NCBI GenBank assembly: GCA_021234155.1
Contig: JAJEKV010000083.1
Coordinates: 4,085,560 to 4,149,559, forward strand
DNA length: 64,000 bases
Source of the DNA: Isoetes taiwanensis
Lineage: Eukaryota > Streptophyta > Lycopodiopsida > Isoetales > Isoetaceae
Direction of reading: 5' to 3'
Shown here: positions 1 to 11,820 of the stretch, piece after piece
Numbering within the stretch: the first letter of the stretch is position 1
How the letters are laid out: every line of letters begins with the position of its first letter
Made by a program: the position numbers and the translations under genes
Notes under the pieces: generated by a model
Seen by the model: the letters and a program-made list of their open reading frames with translations, nothing else
Databases searched by the model: none
What the model was told of the DNA's origin: nothing

Positions 1-2
1 AG

Positions 3-188
3 TTCAAGCACGAGCTTAAGCATTATTTTGAGGAGAAGCTCCGGATTTGTGAATCATGTCGAGACTCGTGGATCCTCCACATCTTGGACGCATCTGCATA
101 TGGAGCTGCGGAGTTGGACTATCTCCTCTTCAAATATACTGATCAGGCTTTTGCCATCATCACCTTAGATGGTGTGAATGAAGACTGA
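3..188 (+). CDS. C-terminal exon of an unrecognised plant gene (5' partial)
   Basis: An open frame enters from the left edge and ends at a TGA (186-188), giving 61 codons. It is rich in charged and aromatic residues, contains a C-x2-C pair (ICESCRDSW) followed by ILHILDASAYGAAELDYLL, and ends in NED. The composition is clearly coding-like: no stops, regular use of G/C at third positions, and AT-rich sequence immediately after the stop. I do not recognise the family, and with only the tail visible I assign no function. The gene must extend to the left of the window. It lies on the plus strand and its nearest downstream neighbours are transposon remnants. Confidence 0.5.
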   Translation, partial: FKHELKHYFEEKLRICESCRDSWILHILDASAYGAAELDYLLFKYTDQAFAIITLDGVNED

Positions 189-493
189 GCTAGCAGATAC
201 AGAAACCTCTGAGACTATATCTTTTTCATGATTTCTACATAATTATGTTCTCAATTTCCTGTGGCTTAAGTACCTAAACAGTGGTCTAATTTTGGTTATA
301 TTTCCTCCTTTGGAGTGTATGGCCGGTTTTGTTAAGCATGGCCTATTAAACAAGGACTCTCCTGGAGCCTCCTTGTTCTTTTGTATTACTATGTATCTAC
401 ATGTAATATAATATCACTGCCGTTACTTCAAAAAAACCTTTCGAGGCAGGGTTTTTTCATCCTAGTAGTAATGATTGTACTAGCCCATTGCAT
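189..493 (+). other. Probable 3' UTR and downstream flank of the left-edge gene
   Basis: This is AT-rich, non-coding sequence directly after the stop codon. It contains an imperfect hairpin at about 349-377 (arms AACAAGGA and TCCTTGTT) followed by T-rich sequence and an AATATAAT-like run near 408, which could serve for 3' end formation. No other gene was seen. Confidence 0.35.
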
Positions 494-550
494 GGGTCCC
501 ATAACCTACTGGTCTCCGTGGACGTTAAAAAATCTATTCTATTCTATTCT
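494..550 (+). repeat. Short dispersed repeat, copy 1 (inverted relative to copy at 24541)
   Basis: A 57-bp block begins GGGTCCCATA, contains GGTCTCCGTGGACG and ends in a TATTC-rich run. It is the reverse complement, with a few mismatches, of 24541-24597. Both copies lie in otherwise unremarkable AT-rich DNA, so it is probably a terminal fragment of a transposon family. The family is not identified. Confidence 0.6.
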
Positions 551-3500
551 GGAGCGCATAACTAGTATCTTCGTGTGGTTAAGTTGTTTTGCCACTGCCT
601 CATCTTGGATGTTGGTTGGTAATGGTTCAACCCCTTTCTCAACCACTTTGCACAGAACTCCCTCTAACTCGAAAACTAAAAGCGACTTAAGTCGCCTCAT
701 GCTTCACAATGCAGAAAGACTGCCACGTATACCACCATCACGCTTAGCATTTTTTTGTTGCGGTTTGTGAGGTCTCTTTGTATTTCACAATAAGTTACGC
801 AATTATTACAATATACACACACAAAGGAAAGCAACTTAATCGCTAAAAGGATGTGGACATCAATTACCCGATGAGGATCTTTGCCTCGGATTGCAATTGT
901 TGGCTTTCTTTTTTTTTCGGACTATGTGCAACCCAATTACAAAGCTATTAACAAAGGCAACCGTAAGCATAGCAAATATCAAGAACATCCCTAAGCCTAT
1001 GTCTAACCTATCCCCTGGCCAAAAATACTAACACCACTAACCTCAATAGGTTCACTCATGCTTGGAATCACACTCTTTGGATCCTTATTTTTCACATTAG
1101 GTGATGCAGTAGTGTCACTTAATTCGTGCCCATCCTTATGACTTCTTGACATGTCTTGTTTAGCTGCAATCAACTTAAAAACCATTAAGTACAAAGGAAC
1201 CACATACTAATTGTTGCACCACAACAGGGCTACTGTTTCAATCATTGTTTCACACCAAGATTCACTTTCGTCCAAGACTAATGTCCTATGTGTTAATTTG
1301 GTCTTTCAAACATGCTATATTCGCAATAACTTCTGAAATAGCATCTTGCACATGAACACCAGATTTATATTCTTTGCTAAATTAAGATGTTGCAAGTCTT
1401 CTAATCTGAATATTTCAGCGTGTATTAATTGGAATGAAGAAATTGAAATGGAAGCCATACATTACCATCTAAATTGTTACTTTCAGTATTGGAATCATCT
1501 CCCATTGTGAGTCCCTTTTTAATTGTCAATGCACTGCTCAAATGTCTTGGCAGAGGCTTCTTTTCCTCAAAATATGGCACGGATGTGGGGGTGGGAGGGG
1601 GTAGAAATATGGGCTATAAATCTTCCAATTGACTTCTTCTCTGCTAACAATTCTTTAATATAAGTACAAGATAACAAAAAACAAAATAGACACCCAACTA
1701 ACCATTACAAGTCTCTGGTAGTGTTTCCAATTGCATTCCCTTCCATCTCTTCAAACCGAACATAGATAGCCATATATTAATTAGCTTATGCTCACAAAAG
1801 TTCTTGCAGCATATTTCTGTTGTGCTACATATATAAGAGCATTAAGTTGGTTAGGAACATGTGTCAAATGCAACAATCCAACTTTAGCATCAAATAATAA
1901 TAAAACTTTGATTAACAAAATTACTAGAAATATGCAAGATAGCATGGTACATGATAGGAATGCATACACTCTAACAATTATTGGTTAAAGCTTGCCATCC
2001 AGTTTTAGTGATCTTCGCAGTTTCAGCAAGTTCCTTCCTATGCAAATCAATAACTGCCTCGACGACCCTTGCGACCGTAGGTAAAGTTTCCATTAAAGCT
2101 GGCACTTCCCAATGTCAAACCTTAAGCGAACTTGCTTTTCTTCGAGATCTTTTACCATGTCTTTCATATCATTGCACTTCTTACTAGTTGATTGAAATTC
2201 CAGTCCAAGCTTGTCAATGTCATCTTCAATTGCTAAAATCCATCCCTCAATTAAGCAGACATTCTTTGTAATAAGCGCTTTATTAGAAATAAACACATGA
2301 AATTCTACGGTTACTTTGAAACTTACTATAAGTATAAGCTAACCGCATCTAATCATGATTGTAACTATGGTCGTGACTATGGTTTGCAACTATAAACAAA
2401 CATGGTCCACATTGATGAAGCTACCAACCTGCAACTCACGACTATAATTACCAACTTCTGAGTTGACACATGAATCTTAGTTCGACTAAATGTCGCAATT
2501 TGAATAACAAGCTATGATTACAAACTTGCACTGCAATTTGCAATCAGCAATCACATACTTCTAACTTGCTAACAAGTGGAGCTTCAAAGCTTGCTCCCCA
2601 ACTTCCAACTAACAACAACATACTACTAACTTGCTAAAACTAACTTAATTTCTTCACAACTAAGCTTCAATTGCAGCTACCAAATATCATCTACAAGCAA
2701 TGAACACAACAAATAGCTACTAAATATCATCTACAAGCAATGAACACAATCAGAATGAAATTGAAAATTGTATCTCGCCATAAAACAAATTACATAAGAG
2801 ATCATAAAAAGTAGGTTGACTGCTACCTGGTATTTTTATTTCAGAATTGATATCCTTGACCTTCAAATTTGATGAGAGTGTACATACTTTTGTGAAGACA
2901 ATTTATCAGCAATGATAGTCACATTCATTTCAGGAACAACACTTCTTGTGTCATCTTCTAACTCATCATCCGCATTATTGTTAGAAATTGTTTTACTTCT
3001 TGCTACTAATTTTGCATGACTATAAAAGCTCATCCAATTGATTTCACAAACAGTGCAATGTAAGAAGAATGCCACAGCCAATGCTTGGGGTACCTGCCCT
3101 CCAAGAACCTTATTATGCTCATGTATTTTTTTTGTAAAGTGAGAGGACCTCATCCTTCCTGTTTTCCTTCAATAACTTGAACCTATAACAGGCCTTGCCA
3201 GTTACATTTGGAGCTTAACAACTCCATGTAGCTTAAACCTTTGTTGCTCAACTGGGAAATTGCATGACCTGGAACAACTTCCATGCTTCAGAAACTTATC
3301 TGCACTATGCCATATTTTGCATTAAACCATTAGCATTCAATGAAGAAAATACTTATGAAAAGATAAAAATCAAGATTGCAGGTTATAATAGCTAATTTAG
3401 TGGCACTACAATGTCATGCGATGTTGAATAATAAATCTGCTATGGCCTAAATACACCAAGAAGCTAAGCAGCAGCAGCATGCAAATAAAAATGTTAGGTA

Positions 3501-4049
3501 TTCTATAAGTGGTGAAGCAAAGTAGAATTAAGCAAAGGTGTGCAAAGAAATTGAACAATTACATTATCAAGATAACTTACCTAGCAATGGAGGGAGGAAC
3601 AATTAGGCTCCAACAAGTTCCCAGCTCCAACAATGCTTCCAGAGTGGAAAGCTGCACCAAAGTTACAGTAAAGAACAAAAATTTGAGCATTCTTCATGTT
3701 TTACAGTTTGGATTCTCCTATTATTCCAAGAAAAATCTAAAAATGCAGTCTAATTTATCCGATGAGAAGACAGGGCTGTCTGTTACATTCTGCTCCCCGA
3801 GAAAGAAATTTTGAGAATCCATACCTTGCAATGACAAGGAGGAAGCGATAGACACAGTGATTCGTGTATGAAGTTGAAACAAGTGGAAGCCAAAGAATTT
3901 GGATGCAACAATTCCCTCCCATTTTGGGTTTTTGCTATTTCCATCGAAGAGCATACCATCTTTAATTTTCAGAATTCAAATTCACAACGAGCCAAAAAAG
4001 TAATTTGTCGATATTTTCTTGAACTAATTTCTAACTACATTTTTACCTA
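551..4049. other. AT-rich stretch with no confident gene
   Basis: No transposon protein, RNA gene or long open frame was found. The sequence contains poly-T and poly-A runs and a G-rich run near 1584-1604. The only coding hints are short minus-strand open segments listed separately. Plus-strand open frames such as 3509-3814 are lysine-rich and low-complexity, and look fortuitous. Confidence 0.5.
1003..3153 (-). pseudogene. Possible exons of an unrecognised minus-strand gene
   Basis: Three minus-strand segments have coding-like composition: about 2863-3153 (acidic, with a DDELEDDTRS run), about 2040-2296 (charged and likely coiled coil, with LGLEFQSTSKKCNDMKDMVK and, in a neighbouring frame, ARVVEAVIDLHRKELAETAK) and 1003-1203. 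They share a strand and order and are separated by AT-rich gaps that could be introns, but I could not define splice junctions that join them in frame. They could equally be eroded transposon remains. No function is assigned. Confidence 0.2.
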
Positions 4050-4285
4050 ATTTTATAGCTCAAAAACAAACTATTCGAGACACTATACCATGCTTTTACC
4101 CTAAAATTGATTCCAAGTGCCAGGTTTAGGATCAACAGTGAGAGCTAATGATTCTGCGCTTTGTTCTTCTTTAGGGCATAGGGGGATGGTACCCATTTTC
4201 AATGAGTTACTCTTTTGTATCTGCTTGGCATAACAACTTTAATATCCTGCAAGTCACAATAAGAATTTTTGGTAAGTTGATTGGA
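4050..4285 (-). other. Degraded sequence downstream of Copia protease
   Basis: This follows the Copia protease segment on the minus strand, where integrase would be expected. No integrase zinc motif, catalytic residues or reverse transcriptase could be read. The element therefore appears truncated here, keeping only its 5' part. Confidence 0.4.
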
Positions 4286-4588
4286 CTATAAAAATTGCTT
4301 TTTTTTTACTGACACATATATATCTAGCTTCTTCACTTTGTTCTCGAAGAAACAAAATATATCTGTTTGAACCTGTACTTTCTCAATTTCTACAGGATTT
4401 CCTTGTAAGTTAAACAATTTTAACATGCCTCCAGCCTCCACTTCTTTAATTCTACCATCTCCTAAACATATGCTCCTTGTCTTCTGCTCCTTATCACATC
4501 TTGCCAGCAAACCTGGAGACTCTAAGATTGTTCTTTCAGCTCCCAAATCTACAACAAAAGATGTTTTAGAACTTTGTACTTTGTCCAA
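4286..4588 (-). pseudogene. Ty1/Copia protease fragment
   Basis: The frame reads SKTSFVVDLGAERTILES, then SICLGDGRIKEVEAGG and further Copia-protease-like sequence. The Copia retropepsin active site is normally D-S/T-G-A; here the serine position is leucine (DLGA), so the enzyme is probably dead. It follows gag on the same strand, as in Ty1/Copia polyproteins. Between the two, at about 4590-4790, a second zinc-knuckle-like stretch (GHFASKCPSPKDSG) and an arginine/glycine-rich run can be read, but only after a frame change, so the polyprotein is broken. Confidence 0.7.
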
Positions 4589-4790
4589 ATAATTATAAAA
4601 GGAATTTGTTACCTCCTCTTCTGAATCTTCCTCCTCACATTCTACAACAACAACATTAGTATTTGTTGCCTTAGTGCTTCTGCCCCTTCCTCTATTTGCA
4701 TAATTATTATACCTGCCCCTTCCTCTACCGCTGCCCCTGCCACTATCCTTTGGACTTGGGCACTTAGATGCAAAATGTCCTAAACCTTCC

Positions 4791-5615
4791 TCATGTATAA
4801 CACGTTTTCACATTTTGAGCATTTTTAGGGCAATTGATTTTCAAATGCCCCACTTCCCCACAGCCATAGCATGGGCCAATTTGCTTAACTCTGTCACTAG
4901 AGGCTTTTCCTTTCCTCACAACCAACACTTCTGCTGATTCTTCATCATCATCATTCTCATTGTCATTCACAAATTTCTGCTCTATTTCTGTTCTGGCTAT
5001 CTGCTCAGCCTCCTCCTTAGTTCTGGCAACAGTTCTTATCATTGTAGCCAATGTTCCATAGTTGGCAAACATTTTAGAGATTGCCAAGATTTGGTGGCTC
5101 ACTGACATACTTACACCAGCTGCTTCTAAGTCTGTGCAAAGACAGTCAAATTTATGAAACATTGTGGTCAAGTCTGCCTTGTCATCAAATCTCATCTTCC
5201 TAATCTCGTTTTCCAAAACATCAATCTGGGATGAGCTCTTTGTTTCATAAGTTTTGATCAAATACCTCCATGCCTCCCTAGGGCTCAAATCCCTCAGCTT
5301 AAGCATTATACTTGGTGCAACTTTGCACATAATTATAGCTTTAGCCTGATTTATTTTTAACTCATCACTTGCCTTATCACTGCTAACACTAACCTCTTTG
5401 GATTTTGCAGTAGATTCTCCTGACTTGGCTGCTGAAGATTCTCCCACTGCAGAACTACTCATTTCATCATTCCCATTAGTACTTGGTTCAATTATATACC
5501 ATAATCCTTCAAATTTCAAAACTTCCTTAACACTCTCTTTCCATATCTGTAAACCTCCTACTTCCTGGAATACATCTACTGAACTTAAAAGAGTGGCTCC
5601 AAAACGTGTGGACAT
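4791..5615 (-). CDS. gag: Ty1/Copia gag polyprotein (N-terminal part of gag-pol)
   Basis: This encodes the capsid-like protein that packages Copia RNA. The open frame extends to 5672, but the first 19 codons overlap the primer-binding site and LTR end, so the methionine at 5615 (MSTRFGATLL) is the likely start. It contains the UBN2-type gag region: AKAIIMCKVAPSIMLKLRDL, then AWRYLIKTYETKSSSQIDVL and MRFDDKADLTTMFHKFDCL. An acidic linker (NDENDDDEES) precedes a CCHC zinc knuckle (CYGCGEVGHLKINC) near the end. The frame is intact for about 270 residues and then shifts before the protease. It is an element gene, not a host gene. Family assignment is strong from the order LTR, PBS, gag, CCHC, protease. 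Confidence 0.88.
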   Translation of the reverse strand: MSTRFGATLLSSVDVFQEVGGLQIWKESVKEVLKFEGLWYIIEPSTNGNDEMSSSAVGESSAAKSGESTAKSKEVSVSSDKASDELKINQAKAIIMCKVAPSIMLKLRDLSPREAWRYLIKTYETKSSSQIDVLENEIRKMRFDDKADLTTMFHKFDCLCTDLEAAGVSMSVSHQILAISKMFANYGTLATMIRTVARTKEEAEQIARTEIEQKFVNDNENDDDEESAEVLVVRKGKASSDRVKQIGPCYGCGEVGHLKINCPKNAQNVKTCYT

Positions 5616-5626
5616 TGTTCTAGCTA

Positions 5627-5638
5627 GCTCTGATACCA
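5627..5638 (-). promoter_or_regulatory. Primer-binding site for initiator Met tRNA
   Basis: The minus strand reads TGGTATCAGAGC, the standard plant Copia primer site complementary to the initiator methionine tRNA 3' end. It sits one base inside the LTR end and 12 bases before the gag start codon. This fixes the element's orientation and the LTR boundary. Confidence 0.9.
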
Positions 5639-5639
5639 A

Positions 5640-5979
5640 TGAAAGATAATTCTTTGATAATTCTTCTAACAAATTATTGACAACCTTAGCAATTAATCAA
5701 TGCCACACACCAAAACTATAGATGAAAATAAACGTCAATGAAATAAATTCATATCTTCTATGTTACAACTTCAACTCCAGTGCTCGATCAATCTGTATAT
5801 CTGTACAGTATGAATTTCTGTTTAAATACTTCATAGATCTAGTCGGTTGCTAGATCATTGCATTCGTTTCCACCTGGCCGGACCAAGCTAGGATTTAGGG
5901 CTATTCAAAAATATAAGTTACATATGAAAGTAAACCATTGAACCTTCATCATATTGCAAATATTCAATGAATAATAAGA
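5640..5979 (-). mobile_element. 5' LTR of the Copia element (outer end not defined)
   Basis: On the minus strand the LTR ends CTTTCA just before the primer site, giving the usual CA terminus. The other end is not certain: the sequence is AT-rich, with a TATTTAAA promoter-like run near 5820-5830, and it is interrupted or bounded at 5980 by a Helitron. No second LTR copy was found in the window, which fits a truncated element. Confidence 0.6.
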
Positions 5980-7110
5980 TCCCTAAGGTTTCAATGGTTT
6001 CTAAGCTCATGTTCTCAACAACAAACAATTGGTCTCCATACTATCATAGTTTTTAATTGTCTTCAAAATTGTGCTTGGGTTATTGAAGGCTGTCCAATTT
6101 CCAAGTTTTTAACACCCATGAATGTTTTATGCAAACCAAGCACCCAAGCACAATCTTTAAGAGCAAAAAGTGCCACAGCAAATCCTCATTAAATATTTCA
6201 AACTTCTCCTTTGTATAATCTGTGAATGTCAAACTTTTCCCCTGTGGATAATCTGCCTCTTTGTGGTCAATGTTGTGAATTACAAAATAGACAGATAGCA
6301 AATGTGCAGACGATGGTCAAATGATGAACAATATCTATGGGTGACCTTTAGAGAATTGCATAAACTTGGTAAGAAAATCAATATGCAACTTCTCATATGG
6401 TCTCTACAAACAAGAAAATGAACACAGTTCAGTTCATGATTATTAACTCCAAGCTTTGTGAATCATGTTCAGGTACATTTTGAGTGATGATTTGAACTTT
6501 TACAAATTCATGTTGAATGCCCGACAACAATGATCACCTTCATTCCCCAGTTGTTTACAAAAATAAAAAACATCTCGCCTTCTCTTACAATCCCATTAGC
6601 AAGCCAGACATCAACAAGCAGCAAGTCATCATTTAGTAATTTAGATTTGATGATATCCTACATATATGTTGTCATAATGATGGATTTACATAGGCCTCAA
6701 TCAAGGGATGGAGAGTGCTAGGGGTGTGCATTTCACTGCTTCAGTCAAGGCCTTCACTAAATGGATCAAGTATGCTAGACGTGTCGTTCAGACATTTGTC
6801 ATGCATTAATGCCCGTTATGCTCGCCCTCCTTTCTTTCTTAGCATATTGAATACAAAAACCGCAAATTCAACTTTACATACAAATGCAACAAGAGGCAAC
6901 ATCATCAGCAGATGTAAGGAATCCCCAAATAAGGAAAAAGTTACAAAATCATATACCACACTATTCAACACATTGGGCAACTCCTTCCTAAGAATACACA
7001 ACATGCGAGGCTTTAGACAGTTCCTTGCCAGGGATGCATAGATCTAACAGCTTCATATCTCTACAATAGAACTGTATCTATCCCCGGCAACGCCGGGCAC
7101 CATTTACTAG
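5980..7110 (+). mobile_element. Non-autonomous Helitron, copy A
   Basis: It starts with TCCCTAAGG after an A and ends TTTACTAG before a T, as expected for Helitron insertion between A and T. A perfect 6-bp GC hairpin (CCCGGC / GCCGGG, loop AAC) lies 9 bp before the terminal CTAG (7107-7110). There is no Rep-helicase gene. Copy B at 31031-32046 starts at exactly the same TC and has the same hairpin, with several internal deletions. Open frames inside (for example 6715-7041) are shared by both copies only as sequence and resemble no known protein. Confidence 0.75.
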
Positions 7111-7888
7111 TTGTTTTTAAACATGAATTTTAAAAATTATTGTATTATATCCTAATATATTATTTTATCATGATATGTGATAAGAGTTTATAAATTACCA
7201 AATCTTCATAATGGTAGTAAGTTATCATTTATCAAACTACCAGAATTCCTTTACAATTATCTTTTGTGAAATTTAAATTTATTATATCACTAGAAATTGA
7301 AAATTAAATTTGCCCAAATGTTTTATTTGAAAATCTAGTTTTAAATAGGGTCAAGTGAGAAATAGTCTAGAAGATCAATGTTATGCTCTGACAATCATCA
7401 TATACTTATTAAGATAGTCATGAACTAATTAGCTGTTAATATTACAAGGCAATTCTAAACAATCCGGTTCATCATCCATTCATTATTTATAGTAGATAGC
7501 AAGCCTGCTGCTCTACCTTTGATGTGCAATTTAGCTTTAACAGATCTATCAAGTTGCAATTGGAGGCTTTTTTTTTTTCCTTGTTTATATTTTCCTTTGC
7601 CAAAGGTAAACATGGTATCACATTTCAGCTTCTAGAAATTGATGTGTGCAATGCCTCTTGACTTTTGTCACATTCAAGTATACAATATATGCAAGCTGAG
7701 ACTATGACATGCAATGATGTATACATAATTTCGATCAATTCATTATCAAAAATCGATTCACATTTAAATTTTGTCTGAATATGCAAAAAACGTTTGGAAT
7801 GAGTTAGATGCATCCTTAAGATGTTTCTTATGACTATTTTTGGTTGGAAAAAGATGGTCACAAAATACCGGAGGTTTTGTTTTACTAG
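7111..7888 (+). repeat. Sequence downstream of Helitron A that is also duplicated with copy B
   Basis: Homology between the two Helitron copies does not stop at the CTAG. It continues to about 7855 here and about 32757 in copy B, where copy B meets the LINE. In copy A a second TTTTACTAG occurs at 7880-7888. One explanation is that the mobilised unit read through the first terminator. No gene was seen; the sequence is AT-rich with a poly-T run near 7567. Confidence 0.55.
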
Positions 7889-7916
7889 ATACCTATAAAT
7901 ACGCATATTAAACTAA

Positions 7917-8803
7917 ACCTATGTTAGTAATTCAGACTGTGGACCATGGACAAACATGGGATTAGTTTGGCTTTTGTATTGTATTGTGTTGACCTTTTTT
8001 AAAGTACTGGCATCGCAAAGCTTTGTAGAAAGCATGTATCGAGATTGTTTCAAGTGAGTCTGATCTTCGTTACTCTCTGCACTTCTACACATCCCTGCTC
8101 TAGACATTCCATGTGGAAAATCAACATACATGTTTCCCCTTTCGACATGCTTTTAGGCGTTATGGACCCATGGGCAATGTACAAGTCAGATTCAAAAGTT
8201 GGATGTGGTCGCCACCTTTTGACAATAGAGTATATGTCACTCCAAAGCGACATATGTAGAGGTAAGAATCATGTTCCTTGAAGGAGAATCGTAGGAGTGG
8301 GGACTCAATTTCAAGAGCCCCTAGTTCCGAATCTCCCCAAACAGCAAGGGATATTACCGACGCCCATACTTCCACTCTATATAAAAATTTTGATTCCACA
8401 AAAACCCTAAACAAGTGTGCCTGATGGAACCACTCATAGAGCTCAGGGCCTTCCAATCTGGCTTAACTCGTTGTTAGATACAGGTGTCCTACTATGTGGT
8501 GATGGTGAGCTCTAATATAAGATATTTATCTATATGTACCAGTTCTATGTATTGACCCTGATAAATGAAGCGGTTCTATTTATGTTGCTTAGAAGATGAT
8601 ATAAGGAGTGCCTTGGCCTTTGCCAAGTTGACCAACATTAGATACAAGGAATTCAGTGAGTCCAGATGCTGCAAGCAATGGTCATTTTCTTGCATGCACC
8701 TGTCTTTTGAACAGAAGTTAAAACGTTTATGTACATATTGACCCCATTTTTTGGGTGCATATTCAAAAGAGGTGTCCTAACTATAACATTATATCTTATC
8801 TTA
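7917..8803 (+). repeat. Repeat R, copy A (uninterrupted)
   Basis: An 887-bp block beginning ACCTATGTTAG is nearly identical to copy B, which is split into 11821-12067, 14781-15375 and 18864-about 18930. Copy A keeps the empty target sites of the two large insertions in copy B: TTAT at about 8160-8163 and the A/T junction at 8737/8738. Copy A also lacks a 21-bp segment present in copy B near 14939. Frames on both strands are shared with copy B but resemble no known protein. Confidence 0.85.
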
Positions 8804-11800
8804 TCTACTTATTTAAAAAGTTTCTTGGGTTCTTTGCTGATTTTTTTCCGGCGTTACATTGGAAGAAAAAATGATTTTCCGGCATCATTTTCGCCTTTCC
8901 GGCTCCTTCCCCTCCCGTTACTATTTTGCCCCCAAAAAACCGTCGTTCTTGATTGTTCTACTGTGTGTAGCAGAGGAGCGGATAGACCGTTTCAGTCCTC
9001 TCGCAATATGATTCTGGGCGGACGGCGACTTCATGGAGGACGGAACCAGACTAAGGAGCATCGAGCCATTTTTTGCAGATATCTAAACCATTTTGATGGT
9101 TTGAGATTTTCGTTTTTGATGTTCTACAATGAGGTTCGGTTTTGTTTATCTATGCAATCTTTTAGATTCGTTTAAATGAGTTTTTGTTGATCTGAGTTCT
9201 ATTTTTACCACAGATGAAGTGAAGCATGCTCCAGATTCTTTGGCTTCAGTTATTCTATTTATACAGCTATCACGGTAGGAGCAAGAGGAGCCGGCATGCA
9301 ATTATGGGGCCGTTGAGATTTCTCTGCTGCCAATCCGTCTATTTTTTCCTTTCTCCACTTATAGAAAACGATGCCGAGGTAAAGCTTTCAATCTGAAACT
9401 CCGTATCTCCATTTTCCAAAGCTTTTGCAGCCAGCCATTTGATTCTGGAAGACCCTGGAGCAGGAATATTGCATGCAGCACCTGGGGTTTTGGTTAGTAT
9501 GCAGTAGCATTGATGCCTGGTTATGGCGGACGAACTTGCATACAGAAGAATCCGTGGCTGGTACGAAAATACATGCTGCAGAACTGTTCCTATTTTGGTA
9601 TCTTATTTTGGGTTCTTTGGTTTAGACTAAACTGCCTTTCCAAGTTTGCAAATCACATTCGGGGTAAACTCTTTATGGTTTTTTAAATCTCTATTTTGCA
9701 GAAATCCAACTCTATTTTGCAGAACATCTGATTTTGTATGTAGGTAAGTTTTCGTACTATTTTGCAGGCATTCATGACAGATTTCTGGCAACTGACCGAT
9801 CTAAAATTGTGGGAGAAATCTGGCTGATGGTAGTGGCAACTTTCAAAATTTAAGCTCCTTTCGACACAAAGCACTTTGGTTCCAGGTATAATTTTCCTTG
9901 CATACAAGGGATGCTCTTTTATGTTTTCTCATTCTGATTCTGTTCTTTTGAAATGCTTAGCCCTTGCAATATGCCATGATTAACATTTGCTTGCTGGAGA
10001 AGGACGTTTTTAAGTCTCGGGTTCAGGTAAAATATGCTCAATGTATCTCTTGCTATTTTAATTTCTATAAATGTTTGATCTGAATAAATCTTTAATTGTT
10101 TCCAGAAACATTTACATAGCTGACCATATTTTGGGTGCATAGATCCATTTTTCGTCAGCCATTCAAGCCTCTTTGCATTTGCTTTTGCCATTGAAGGTTT
10201 GCTTTCTGATCTTTTTCCTTTAAATTCATTACCACGATTCTGTAAATTTTTTGGCAATTCTGGATGCTAATCCACCTGTATTTATGCTCTTCATACTAAA
10301 ATACGATCTAGAGACAAATCTTTGGAGAGAGTCCATTTCCCAATTCTAACATTAACTCTGATCCATTTCCAAATTCTAACTTTTGTTGTTTTATGCATAT
10401 GTATAAGTGTAGTTACCATCGTTTTCGACATTGTTCTATTGTAGGAATCTTATATTTCAAGTTTTGAGAACCAACAATAAATGAATAATGTCGTTTTTGC
10501 ATTCCTTACAGAAAGAACATTTGTCTACTTTTCATGCAAGGTGCATAAGACGATTTAATCATGTGTTGTTTTTTTATGATGTTATTGTAATGTGTAGGTT
10601 CTCGAAAGCTATGGAATGGAGCAAGTGATAAAAAATTTTCTTTTCCAGATGTTCGTTAGTACTGTTTTGAAGATCCTTTTAAAGCAAAGGTATATGTATT
10701 TGTTTTACATCCTTATTCAAAACAAATTTAAGTAGGAACAGGTTCATTGCTCATGCTAGCCCTATTTGTGAGTCCTTTGATGCCAATGTTTCTAATTACT
10801 GGAGTCAATGAGGAGCATCAAAAGCAGAATCCAATTTCTGGTCTGTGCAGTGTAGTACTTAGAAAATCTTATTATTATGCATATATAGGTCTCCACGTAT
10901 AAAAATGTGGAAATTAGCTAGATAGAAGTTGAACAATTGTTTGTGGCCATAAAACTCCCTTGGTTTTCTGTACTGCCATTTCCTTCGTTAATATTAGAAC
11001 TATGAGCATAAAATCTACGATCTGATTGTATGCCAGATGTCTTAAAATTGTGTGAACTTCCATGCGAAGAAATAGGCATTGTCCATTATGTTGATGACTG
11101 AACACTGTATTGACAAACAAATTCATTGAAGAAGGTAGTAAAGAGAAATTGGACGTAAGAAGAAGTTGTTGATAAACTGCCATTTCACAATTATTGTTTC
11201 ATTGCCAGTTGAGGAAGATGTTTTACTACAATAATCTTTTGCAATCATGTTTTACATCCCTTATAATTCTACAACTTATATTTACAAGAAAGGAATGATT
11301 GGTTCTACATTTTTTTTTTTTTAAAGGGTAATAGATCTATGGTTTATAACCACTGGAGGATGAAATTTTTTCCATCTATAGGTTTGTTTCTATAAAGAAA
11401 TGTGGTTGCAAGTTAAAGCTTAGAGCACCCCCTGCATTTAGAGCATCCATTCCCTATATGCCTATGTACCTTTTCTTGGCACAATGTTTTAAACATGAAA
11501 AAAGCAGGCCCTAAATTTTAATGTAAACATACATGTTGGGATGAAAGTTGTGCATGTATCCTATGGACTTTTGAGGATGTTATCTTTATGATCATAAATA
11601 AAGTTGCACCTCATTATGGTGTAATTGCCAAGTTCGAAATAAAACTTATGCTCAGGGCACCACTTAATTTATGCTCATATCTAAAAGTTTGAGGAAGTTG
11701 ATCATGAGTCCATTCTTACCAATGTCAACATGCATTGTTGTTGAAGTTGCACATATGAAAGGCCGGGCAAAAACACATCCCAGAACATTAGCCCGGCAAT

Positions 11801-11820
11801 GCCGGGCACCCGTTTACTAG
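8804..11820 (+). mobile_element. Probable Helitron between the two R copies (3' end certain, 5' end inferred)
   Basis: The 3' end is clear: hairpin GCCCGGC / GCCGGGC (11791-11807), then ACCCGTTTACTAG ending at 11820. The proposed 5' end is TCTACTTATTTAAAAAG at 8804, after an A, exactly where copy A of repeat R stops matching copy B. There is no helicase gene. The base after the terminal CTAG is A rather than the usual T. The first 600 bp look like a captured 5' UTR or promoter: pyrimidine-rich sequence, an ATGCCGAG followed by GTAAAG near 9371, and several TTTTGCAG acceptor-like motifs (9137, 9697, 9719, 9764). The remaining 2 kb is AT-rich with no recognised gene. Confidence 0.45.

Noticed and set aside
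6715-7041. 108-codon ORF conserved in both Helitron copies (also 31645-31971)
   Set aside because: Conservation is explained by recent common origin of the copies. An antisense frame is equally open and no protein family is recognised.
8729-9175. 148-codon plus-strand open frame
   Set aside because: It crosses the R/Helitron junction at 8803 and runs into a leader-like region ending in TTTTTGCAG. It has no recognisable domain.
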